A stretch of 64,000 bases of DNA from Spisula solida. Its lineage: Eukaryota; Mollusca; Bivalvia; Venerida; Mactridae. Below are positions 1-9,645 of the stretch, in pieces (the stretch's first letter is position 1; each line of letters begins with the position of its first letter). A program made the translations under genes and the position numbers. Under the pieces are notes generated by a model. The model was not told where the DNA came from. It was given only the letters and a program-made list of their open reading frames with translations, and did not search any database. The stretch spans positions 3,852,453 to 3,916,452 of the forward strand of contig OX365946.1 of assembly GCA_947247005.1 (NCBI GenBank). The letters are read 5' to 3'.

Positions 1-13
1 TGGAAGTGTTCAG
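1..13 (+). other. Possible 3' end of an exon cut by the window edge
   Basis: The first bases end in TTCAG followed directly by GTAAAT at 14-19, a good match to a spliceosomal 5' splice site (CAG|GTAAGT). If real, a plus-strand gene enters the window from the left. Nothing can be said about the protein. The call rests only on the donor match and on compatible acceptor-like sites downstream at 619, 1186 and 1739. Confidence 0.3.
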
Positions 14-619
14 GTAAATCTTTCTATTTGTCTGCACATATACAAGAATAGTTTTTGTTGTCACTTAAACCCCTTAAACTATAAATATCTTTCATATCAT
101 ACTTTAAGGGTTCATTGGCATAAAGTTTTATCCCATCCCCCACCAAATAATGTGGGGGCATGTATGGATTTAATTGTCCTTCCATCACAAAATATTGTGC
201 TGTCTGTGACTTGAAATGTAATTGCTACAGTCATTGAACTTCATAGATATTGATCAATATTACTCAGCATGTGTTGTTGTGTAGCTATACATTTTATCCG
301 GATTTGACCAATAATATTGGCAGAGTTGTTGCCCTTGAAATCTGAAGAAATTTTTTTTATGTCATCTGCTACTTAAAAAGAGCCGGTGGTGAATCCCTAA
401 GGAGTCATTGAAATCGCTGACCGCCGGGGCTTGTGGAAAGCTCTGTTTACACGTACCCTGCTTCGCTATTAATAGGCTAGTATTTATAATATTTACATTA
501 AAAGTATGCTCTGCACTAAGTGTTTGCTTCATATGTTTGCAACATTGGAACCATGAATATTATCAGGAATACAAGCATAATTTTACCTGACAAATACAAT
601 GGAGTTTCCTTTCTTTCAG

Positions 620-687
620 TTTATAGTTCCCAACCTGTGTGCTGAAATATGCTGATGTGAAATACATCAAACAGATCAATCTATCAG
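620..687 (+). other. Candidate internal exon (non-coding or UTR)
   Basis: A 68-base segment has a pyrimidine-rich tract ending in TTTCTTTCAG on its left and a near-perfect donor CAG|GTAAGT on its right. All three forward frames contain stops, so if it is spliced it belongs to an untranslated region, a long non-coding RNA, or a poison or alternative exon. Both splice sites are among the best in this part of the window. RNA evidence would decide. Confidence 0.35.
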
Positions 688-1186
688 GTAAGTGCCCTTT
701 GTTTATGATGTGTTTAAATAATTATGCAAATCATATATGCCATACTATTAATAAGTCTGCATTAGTATATGAATATAATTTGAAACAAAACATCCCAGCC
801 ATAATTATTTGTTTATGATAAAAAAAATTCCAATAATTATGTTTGACTGTTTAAAGTGGGTGACTGTTTAATACAAGTGGCTACTGATAGAGGTTCAACT
901 GTATACATACTAGTCTCTATATGTACATTCTATCTCATTGAATGGTTTGGTCCTGTTAAAACAACTAGAACACAGATAAGTATTGGTCAAGTATTATGCC
1001 GAAGTTATAATTACATATTGCTAAGGAACACCAACAACCATTTGTAATGTCAGCTGCAATATTTTATAATCACTTATGCTATGGTCTGTTTATAACTGTT
1101 CTGATGTTCTTTTCATGATTTATTGTTATTCTGTGTATTTCATCTAAACATACATCCTTGCAGAGTCTGTTTACTTTCATTTTCAG

Positions 1187-1270
1187 AAATTGGAACTACA
1201 AAGTATTTGTCTCTGATTATGATTAAGAAGACTAGACTAGCACTTGAAAATGTTCTGTGACAGAATACAG
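1187..1270 (+). other. Candidate internal exon, 84 bases
   Basis: The segment follows TTTTCAG at 1180-1186 and ends ATACAG|GTACAT. Its length is a multiple of three, but each forward frame has at least one stop, so a normal coding role is not supported. One frame stays open until a TGA seven bases before the 3' edge. It may be untranslated or a chance pairing of splice-like signals. Confidence 0.25.
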
Positions 1271-1739
1271 GTACATTAGTATAATATAAATTAATACTAA
1301 ACTTAGTTTAGAATCCATGTTAGAAGTCTGCATATAAAATGTGTTTCTTTCTAAAATTGGGATTTATAAATTGAAATGGACAGCACTTTTGTAAAAAGAT
1401 TCATGACTAAGATTGTTATCATTCTTCTTCAACAAACATTTTGAACCTTTCAAGTTACTGTAACAGTGTTGGTTTTTAGTTTTAAATTCACCTGTTAAAA
1501 TTATGATGTCCTATGCTTCTTTGGAACAAACTCATTGACAAACATGGGACTTCTTAATTTTAATGAGATGTATAATATGAGAAATAATACATGTCTAACT
1601 CAGTAACTGTGGTGGCTATAATTATTACCTCCCTGAAAATACCATGACTTTTAATTAATCATTGTTTGGAAAGGTAAGTTTGAATTGTATGTTTCTATTT
1701 TATCAAGGTTTAAATTTCCTTTTCTTTTTTGTTTTCCAG

Positions 1740-1906
1740 ACTTCAAGGCTTCCAAATCATACACGAAAACAGATTTTCTGTTTGATATATCTTCTTGGCT
1801 ACATGGATCATGGACACTTGGTCACCATTCTAGTGCATACTACATATCTATACAAGAACTAGTGACTGAATTTCACCAGAAAAAGTTCATCCGTTATTTT
1901 ACATAG
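1740..1906 (+). CDS. Possible terminal coding exon of an unrecognised gene
   Basis: A long pyrimidine tract (TTTTCTTTTTTGTTTTCCAG) ends at 1739. Downstream, one frame stays open for about 55 codons to a TAG at 1904-1906. The peptide begins FKASKSYTKTDFLFD and ends HQKKFIRYFT. I do not recognise it. It has no obvious membrane segment, cysteine pattern or low-complexity run. If spliced here, two bases complete a codon begun in the preceding exon. An AATAAA lies 161 bases past the stop, which suits a short 3' UTR. The frame runs open upstream through the pyrimidine tract as well, so the ORF alone is weak evidence; the acceptor and polyadenylation signal are the main support. It could equally be chance in AT-rich intergenic DNA. 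Confidence 0.3.
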
Positions 1907-2066
1907 TGTTTAGTATTACCTTAATGAACAGTTTATATCTGAGTGAAACTTGTAATAAGATGATTAAAACTGACTAAATTTTTTAGCACAAGTCTCAGCT
2001 GGATTTTGATAATTTGTTTGAGAAACAGAATTGGTTCAAAACTGTCACATAAATGAGTTTGGTTTA

Positions 2067-2072
2067 AATAAA
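2067..2072 (+). promoter_or_regulatory. Candidate polyadenylation signal AATAAA
   Basis: A canonical AATAAA lies 161 bases past the stop of the candidate terminal exon. It is followed by TTTTAT and a T/A-rich stretch. Such hexamers are frequent in AT-rich DNA, so its value comes only from its position behind the putative exon. Confidence 0.3.
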
Positions 2073-2449
2073 GGTTTTATATAGACCATTTTAATGAACT
2101 ATAGTACAAACAAATTGATTTAGTCCTCAACCCCTCTATCAGCAAGATTTATTAGTTTATTTCTTGTCTACAATTTAATTTTGTCTGATGTTTAATATGC
2201 AGAGAACATTATGAATGCCTACTATAATCACTAATCTAAATCTCTGCGGACATTGATACATGTATATTCTGTGCAATAAGCTTGTAAATATATTCATGAT
2301 TAAAGGTTGAGGTCCATGTTAATTTTGTTCCAGCTATACCCTAATGCTCAGATGCAATATTTTACAGTTCAGTTTATACATGTACATTGTATATCCTATC
2401 AAACAACTTCACCATTGCATGACTTGCATTGACAAATAATTATACCGGT
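2073..2449. other. Intergenic, no feature seen
   Basis: AT-rich single-copy-looking sequence. I see no splice-bounded ORF, tandem repeat or inverted repeat. Confidence 0.5.
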
Positions 2450-2795
2450 AACCCCTACCCAACAAAGTTTGGGAGTACAAATGTTCAAACTTGTCCGTCT
2501 GTCTGCCGGTCAGTCCCTTTTTAGTTTCCAGATGATTACTTAAGTTAAGAATGAGATATTGTGATGAAACTTGCTGTATTGGTAGTTTACGTAAATATGC
2601 CGCTCAAGTTGGAAAGTGGGGATGATGGGGTCAAGGTCACAGTCAAGGTCACATACTGAAAACAGAAAAACTTTCGAGACAATAAATTTAGTTAGGAATG
2701 AGATATTGTGATGAAACTTGCCTTATAGGCTACCGTAGTTTATGTGAATATGCTGCTCAAGTTCAAAAGTGGGGACAGTGGTTTATGTGATAATT
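2450..2795. repeat. Interspersed bivalve-type repeat with internal duplication
   Basis: The block starts near AACAAAGTTTGGGAGTAC, continues with a GTCCGTCTGTCTGCC run and contains two copies of GAATGAGATATTGTGATGAA at 2549 and 2696, a 147-base period. Each copy is followed by a GTnnATATGCYGCTCAAGTT element and a 'GTGGGGA' motif. AAGGTCACAGTCAAGGTCAC lies between them. The layout matches short non-autonomous repeats I associate with bivalve genomes (inference, no database search). Confidence 0.6.
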
Positions 2796-3535
2796 AAGCA
2801 GCGTGGTTCCAGTTGTACTTAGTTGTTAAGCTTATATGAAAATGTGGTTCTGTAACAAGGCGGTGCTGTTGGGGTACTATTCTTCACCGTCTGGTGTGGC
2901 ATTTCTAATTTCGCATTTATTATTTCATGTAGGTGTACTGGATGAAATTATTCTAATAAAAAAAAATTCTGTTTCTGTTGTATTTTTATATTATGACTAT
3001 TTTATTTCTTTAATATACCATTGATCAGTATAACATGTAGTAGCATTAGGATTATATAATAAAAATGCATCTCCTTGAGAAGCTGAATGGATAAAGCTAA
3101 ATTAATATAGCTAATGTGGACAATTGGAAAACTTTTCATCAATGAAAATGGGAATCTACTACATTTAAACCATTTGACTGCATAAGTATGATCATGATAG
3201 TAATTCTGCAGCTAAAATGGCTTTCAGATAGATACAACTACACATGTTTGGCATTTTTCACAAATGGTTGCCAGGGTTTCTGCTGTGAATTATGTCTTTG
3301 GCACTAAAAGTAAACATTAGATTTTAGAATGATGCTTGATAAAGGCAATTATATTAGATTGTGATGAATCTCTTGTTTATTCAGTAAATTCTAACCATAA
3401 GGACATCTAGTACCTTAAAAGGAGGTATCAAATATTAATTAATAGACACCATCTCAACATTGACCACACATAATGCACACAGTTACCATAAATGGTCACC
3501 CTAGCATTGATAATTTTTGGATTATACAAAGATAG
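2796..3535. other. Intergenic, no feature seen
   Basis: AT-rich. A 62-codon open frame at 2836-3024 has no similarity I recognise and no splice context. No repeats were seen. Confidence 0.45.
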
Positions 3536-3900
3536 TCATGTAACTATTTCAGTATCCATAGCAACCACATTTTTTGTCAGAATAAAAAATATTTAAGTGT
3601 ACATGATATTCTTTTAGACTCCTTTCCATATACCAAGTTTCATAAACCTAGCTTGGAAACTGTATGCGTTATAGCAGGTTCCAGATTTTGAAGTATTTTC
3701 ACTGTTTTCGTATCCATAGCAACCAGAATTAGCAGCAAAGTAAAAATCAATTAGATGTGCATAATATCCTTAAAGGCCCTCACCTACATACCAAGTTTCA
3801 TAACCTAGCTTGGAAACTGTTCGAGTAATGTCAGGATCCAGATTTTTGACGGATGGACTGACAGAAGGTAGGGGCCTAATAAAGCGTATATTCTATGAAG
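3536..3900. repeat. Dispersed repeat made of two related half-units
   Basis: Two half-units repeat with a period of about 158 bases. Each carries GTATCCATAGCAAC (3552-3565 and 3710-3723), then TTTCATAAcCTAGCTTGGAAACTG, an 'ATRATATYCTT' motif and CCAGATTTT. The block ends with 'GACGGATGGACTGACAG', a typical terminus of such mollusc repeats. The conserved GTATCCATAGCAAC resembles an RFX-type site. Confidence 0.6.
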
Positions 3901-4049
3901 AAATTATGAACCTAATAAATGATACAAATCAATAAGAATATGTATTATTTTGCCATAAAGAAAAATAAGTATTGGTACTAGAATGTTTTCCAGCACATTT
4001 GACAACTCAGAGCGAAAAAACAAACATATTTTGGTATTTTTTCGAAATG

Positions 4050-4063
4050 GTTGCCATGGCAAC
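4050..4063. promoter_or_regulatory. Perfect palindromic RFX/X-box-like site
   Basis: GTTGCCATGGCAAC is a perfect palindrome and matches the RFX dimer consensus GTTRCCATGGYAAC. No gene is visible nearby, so function is unproven; it may be a motif carried by a repeat. Confidence 0.4.
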
Positions 4064-4632
4064 AGCTCTGAAAGTATTTTTTGCAATTAAATTGAACTTA
4101 AAATTAAATACTGCGAACATAGAACGTTTTGATCATGCCAAAACGCATGTTAATACGACATTTGAAAAATAATAGCATTGTGTCTTAGAAAGAGAGAAAA
4201 TCAAGAATTTACACAGTACAGATTTTGGGTCATTTTTGATGTTTCCTTAAAAAAAGTTTCCGGAGTGCCCAGCGATTTTATTTCATCATATGATAAACGC
4301 AGGTTTGGTCTTTCAGAAAATATGCACTTCTGTGCCTAGTTTTGCTGCGTTAAAAAAATATATTACTTTAAAAATTGCCATTCTTAACATTTTTCAAAAA
4401 AATTAAATTCAGCAAAAATGCCTACTTTTGTAACAACCATTTGACAGTATTTAGTCAACGTAAAATTTTGACTATACTTTATTATGTTAACCTGATAATA
4501 TATTTATTCAAAAATGCAAACTACATTGTACTGTATATATTCAGTTTTCCAGCAGGGTTAGTACAAAGCTGGTGTTTTTCGGAAAATTATCTACCTCAAT
4601 TTACCCGATTTTGACCAAAAACTTCAACATCC

Positions 4633-4646
4633 GTTACCATGGTAAC
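4633..4646. promoter_or_regulatory. Second perfect RFX/X-box-like palindrome
   Basis: GTTACCATGGTAAC lies 583 bases after the first palindrome and has the same consensus with R = A. See also the two GTATCCATAGCAAC copies at 3552 and 3710. Confidence 0.4.
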
Positions 4647-4885
4647 CGGAAGTGTTAGGAATAAAATGAACCTCAATACTTTGTATGTGCATGAATACGA
4701 CAAAGTCCTGAAAGTTTCAGGAAAATCAGTGACTATGCGTGCCGCAGCCCTTCTTTAAAAATTTGGTTTTCTCAGAGAACTGCTCTTAAACAGTGGGACA
4801 GGGGACGTTTAATTTTCTTGGTCGGTAGTGAGTTGGGCACTTCTTCGTTTTAAGTTTTTTGACAGCTAAAACTAGGCATTAAAGT

Positions 4886-5105
4886 CATTTTGCTGTGGAA
4901 ACTAGGTCATTCAGCAGCTAGTTATAATTTATTATACTTTTCGACAGCTTGGACTTGGGCGGATCTGCGCTGGTTTAGTTGGGCATTGTGTCTTTATGTG
5001 TTTTATGTTTCCTGTGCTCGGTTGGTTCAGTTGGGCATTGTGCTTTGTGTGTTTTTAATGTTTTCTGTGCTCGGCTGGTAAAGTTGAGTACTGCCTTCCC
5101 TGTCT
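4886..5105 (+). repeat. Dispersed repeat family A, tandem doublet
   Basis: Two adjacent copies of a module of about 65 bases read AGTTGGGCATTGTGYYTT, then TGTGTTTTATGTTTYCTGTG and GCTCGGYTGG. They are preceded by 'TTTCGACAGCTTGGACTTGG' and followed by 'AAGTTGAGTACTGCCTTCCC'. The same module, often also doubled, recurs on the minus strand at 33.13-33.31 kb and 62.41-62.83 kb, and as decayed plus-strand single copies at 6.49, 38.9 and 41.5 kb. Confidence 0.7.
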
Positions 5106-6485
5106 AACTTAACGATATTAAGCTGATCAATGCATATTTATTTAAAAAGATTATATTAACTATTTTGAACATATTACATTTTGTTATCTGGACATATATT
5201 AATTGTCACCGTGTACATACATGCACGTGTCATTGTTAAGTATTGTGCATTGTATCTCCTGAGTAATAATTATACGTTCAAGTGGTATTTAAAACAAGGA
5301 AGTGACTTCTTTACCTTTCGATACCGAAATTACCAGTTTGCCTAGCGGACCAAGCATTTATGTGTGTCTATATTTGTGTTTGTAATACCTTCATGTTTGT
5401 AACCACGGTTGCATTGCCTTCGTCCATTTAGAACGAAATATTTCTACTCATTCGTTTTGTATCCTTGATTAAATCACCTGATGTTGATTGGTACTCGTTT
5501 AAACTTTTCCGTATTTCTCCTTCCCAGATACTATGCTCGTATTACATCATCATTGTAGTTCATATGTTACCTCGTAGGTTGCATGTAACTTATAACATTA
5601 CATTAAATATGAAACACAGAAGGTACGTTAAGACATGGTTAAGGGTTACACTATTCAGTATTGCTTATACTTTTATTGGACCGAATTGACACATTAAATT
5701 AGAATATTTAATATCGGTTTTCCTTGTTCCGTTTTGTGGAGTGTACTTTTTGTCCTTGCTTTTCCTTTGTGTATGTTCATCTGTGGGTCTTTCGTGCCCT
5801 GCTATATCTGACTTTCTTCTAGTTTCCTCTTTTTGCATAGAAATTCGCAGTTCATGAAATTATCAACAATCATCAGACAATGTATGTACCCAAGTGTTAT
5901 CAATGTTTTCAAACTGTATTTTTTACGACTAACAAGGCAGTAGTATGCTATGCTTATAACCAACTTGACAGTCTTATCTATAGCAACTATGTTTTTATCC
6001 AATTCGGTATTAGTGTTTTTAACAGGAGAGTCAATGTGTATCTGAATGTCAATAATATTACAAATCCATTTACGCTTGTTACATAATCAAACCAGATACA
6101 CTATCTGTCGAGGAATTTATTCGAATGTATCTCCTGGGGAATGGAGATAACAGACAAATAGTACACATACTGTCGAGAAACCAATCTAAGTAAAATGCAT
6201 TTGTATATAAGATGAAAGCTAGGGGTTTTAACGGTCTGTCAGAAAATATAAGACTTGTGCCGGGTATTATGCTTCAAGTTAATATGATAATGAAAATAAT
6301 GAACGCCCGAACTAAAGTTATTCAATGTAATTATACCATGCATATGTTATAATAGTTTAATTATCATTTTGTTATAACAGTTTTACTATCATATTCATTT
6401 ATTTCATTTTAGATTTGTTTACTACCATTTGTATGACATTTTAATGTGTAACTAGGACTTGCAGTGTTACACTTTCATTGTTTCC
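5106..6485. other. Intergenic, no feature seen
   Basis: AT-rich sequence. Possibly an old flank of family A, because short runs resemble the sequence after the 38.9-kb copy. No gene, tandem array or inverted repeat was seen. Confidence 0.4.
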
Positions 6486-6565
6486 TTCAGTCTGCGTTAT
6501 GACTGTTTTCTGCGTTGGGCTGTTTTTCTATTGAGTGCTGCCTTAACTGTCTGAATTTTCATTGA
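6486..6565 (+). repeat. Decayed single copy of dispersed family A
   Basis: It shows 'TGACTGTTTTCTGCGTTGGGCTG' in decayed form, then TGAGTGCTGCCTTAACTGTC, which aligns to the 3' part of the family A doublet at 4886-5105. Only one module remains. Confidence 0.5.
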
Positions 6566-7921
6566 TAATTGTAAGACTAAAAGTATACATATGGTTATAA
6601 GATGTATAAATATACTCATCACCAATGAATACATTATATTTGAAGACTTTGAAGTACGTATCTGTAAAACAATGATACATGAGATACAAAACACACATAT
6701 ATTTCTAGTTATGATATTTTTTATTATGCCACATAGTAAGAGACATTCAATTGTATTTTCATTTAGCATTGCCACTGATACAACACACGAAATCTTACAG
6801 TTAAAATATTCTTCTCATAGCGTTCTTAAAATTGTACACAATTTTTTCCATTTCCGAAGAAGTAATGACATTTAGTTCGTTCGTCACGGAAATAAATTAT
6901 AGTTTAAAGTACTAAAAACTGTGCAACCTAGATACATGTATTTTCTTGTACATTATGGTGTGTATGAGTGACCTAATTCAACGAGTTATACAATGTTGCA
7001 CAACCTGTATTAATACAGATATGACTTATTTTGATTGACTTAAATCAGCATCACCCGTTCCATGGGAATAATTAACTCATATGCTTTACAATAAATAATA
7101 TACTTATTCAGAAATTATTTGGAAATATGGGTATAACTTGTATCTTGCTGTCTTTACTATCGTCTTGTAAACACTCGTGCCAGAACATTTATATGTTCTA
7201 TACTTGAACGTCGCATAGTATGCGTCTGTATGAACTCTTAGAAAAATAACGCAGACGCATATGTTAAACATTTTTCTAAATTATTAGTAACATTAGCTTC
7301 ATATTAGCGATGATGTATAATTCATGCTTTGCCGTGGTTAAAACAAATATGTCGAATATTTGACTATTCAAATATTATATTTATAATCTATTGTCACCGT
7401 CTAAGTCCAGCACCATGTGAAACCTTGGGAAAAAAGAGGCTTGGAAACGTATTTCTATCGCATAAATGTTTTACAGGGTGCTGGGAAAAATGGCTCTGCA
7501 GATAAAAAAGATTTTACATTCCATGGAAAGCAAATTGGTTTTTCTTAGCGTGCCGTACACCGGTCTTTCATAGAAATCGATGAAGAAATAAAATACTTGC
7601 GGCTATTTGTGTTTTCGATGTGAAGCAAATGTCGTCTTGGACCTGCAGCCCAAATTCACGTGGTATTGCTACACTATATAAGTAACAATGATAAATTCCG
7701 ATGGAATATAACAGGTTATAAGACCAGTGTGTTAATTGGTCTGGCTCGGGCTTTATAAGGGAAATAATTATAGTGTCACGTAGGTCTCGTGTGGTACTAA
7801 AAAAAAAACTGCAGCAATATCTGACGTGTCTGATACATATACAATTAAGATTTTGGTCTTTTGAACTTAATTCGTAAGTTGGGCCAATAATTACACAACT
7901 ATTATATTGACGACTACCGTA
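6566..7921. other. Intergenic, no gene seen
   Basis: AT-rich. One short inverted repeat (ATGCGTCTG at about 7219 and CAGACGCAT near 7252) was seen. No protein similarity is recognisable in the overlapping ORFs at 6497-6875, which run on both strands and look like chance. Confidence 0.4.
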
Positions 7922-9645
7922 TAGTCCGAGAGCCCACGCACTTTTATTGCAACGAAGTAGGCCAAAAGAAGTTCGTACATATTTTGAAAGGTTATTTCAT
8001 ATGCTATATGAAAACCCATTTCTTAAGTGTCAAAGCCGTGTATACCTACATTTTATTCTCATTTTTGTATCATGTGGTGAATGAAAAAAAGGATAAATTC
8101 CTAAGGGGGTAGGGGTAGCTTTATGTCTAATAAAAAACGAAAACAATGTTCAATGTGGACAATTCTTGCCAATTTTAACGAACACATAATGGGCAACACT
8201 TTAAACATAACAAAACCATAACCTTGACTTGTCATTATGATGTAAATAGTGGTCAAAGGTCAACAATATGATAAAACCCATATAATTTATACAAATGCTC
8301 CAGTATACTTTTTCATCAAATTTCACATTTTCCCCCAAATTCAATATTTTGCACATAATTTTATTCCTTTATGTATACTTAATTTAAAATCTTATACAAT
8401 TGATAAGAAGATATCCGAATTTGACAAAAAACATGTTTGTATCATATGGGTGCAAATTGAAGCAATTGAAAAATAGCAGTATTTTGAGGGTATGCTTAGT
8501 TTTACTTCTACCATTGTTTCTATTGGTCAGTAACAATAAGATTGATTGAATATTGTTTTCATATCAGGTAATATGAATATTCCATCGCTCATTAAATAAG
8601 TCAAAATATTCAACTCTTTTACATGTACAAAAGGTCAAAGGTCAAATATGTAGAACAATAAATAAAAGTAGAGTAAAAACCCAAACATGTGATATCTGTA
8701 TAAGTCCAAGAACCCACATACTTTTTTTCAATGAAAGAGGCCAAAAGAAGTTTGCATATATATTGAAAGAATAGTTCATAGCCTATCTGACAACCCATTT
8801 TATAAGTGTCCAAGTCGTGACTATCTTTGCTCGTTTGCGCATTTATATGCCATGAGGTCAATGTGAAAATCTGTAATTTGCTGAAGGGGGTTGGGCTATG
8901 TTAATATCTACAAAAAAAGACAAAATGAACTAAAATGTCAGCAGAATTGCGATATAGGTAGAAAACATATTTGGAAACATTATAAAAACTTACTAATTAT
9001 AGAATGTCATTTGCAAGTACGTACTATGTGGGGGTCAAGGGTCACTAAACTTTTAAACTCTATGAAACTAAGGCAATCTTGCCCAAACGGTTCTTACGTT
9101 AACTTCCATTTTTCTTCCAAATTAATAATTCGTACGTAGTTTCATTCTTACATGTATTCTTATTCATAAGAATATATATTTGGTTGAAAAAATAAGTCCA
9201 AAGGCACAAGAAAACGACCATTTATCATACTGGTAGCATCACAAAATGGCCATCATATCGAGGAAATGGTCATGTTTATATCTACCATTTATTTACTTGG
9301 CAGTCTATGTAGATATATTTTAATAAATAACTGCATATATGTCAGGCCATTTCAGTGGAGCAAAGTTTAACGTGAAAGGTCAAGGTCAAATATGTAGTAA
9401 AAGGTCAAGGTCAAATACGTCAAAAATATCAAAATTAGCCCTGAATGCGCAACAATTTGTTATGTTTTCATTCAGTACTAATATTTTATACCATGTAATT
9501 CAGTATTGTTCGTGTCTAAATTCATTTGTATGTCAATAAAGTGAATTATCACTGACCAACCTACCCCACCTGAAACAGCCATAAATCATTGGCGAAAATG
9601 TACAACCATTCTTAACCCAATTGGCTATGAAGTACAGCAACCTCG
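7922..9645 (+). repeat. Left arm of the giant inverted repeat, units U1 and U2
   Basis: The arm holds two direct units. U1 starts at 7922 (TAGTCCGAGAGCCCAC) and U2 at about 8699 (TAAGTCCAAGAACCCAC). In both, this is followed by AGGCCAAAAGAAGTTYG, AACCCATTT, a GAAGGGGGTWGGG-like run and a GGTCAARGGTCA motif. U1 and U2 are clearly diverged from each other. The inner end (about 9570-9645) includes TGTACAACCATTCTTA and AGTACAGCAACCTCGG, which are mirrored in the right arm. Confidence 0.75.
8632..8644 (+). promoter_or_regulatory. Perfect DR1 nuclear-receptor-type motif in the arm
   Basis: AGGTCAAAGGTCA is an exact direct repeat of AGGTCA with one-base spacing, the DR1 consensus used by HNF4/RXR-type receptors. 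A second near copy lies at 8251-8262, and mirrored copies at 13740-13752 and 14123-14134. Binding is not shown; such motifs may simply be ancestral to the repeat. Confidence 0.4.

Larger units (their letters stand above)
3901..4885. other. Intergenic with two perfect RFX-type palindromes
   Basis: No coding signal. Two 14-base perfect palindromes stand out: GTTGCCATGGCAAC at 4050-4063 and GTTACCATGGTAAC at 4633-4646. Both fit the palindromic X-box consensus for RFX proteins. The sequence around them looks like ancient repeat. Confidence 0.5.
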
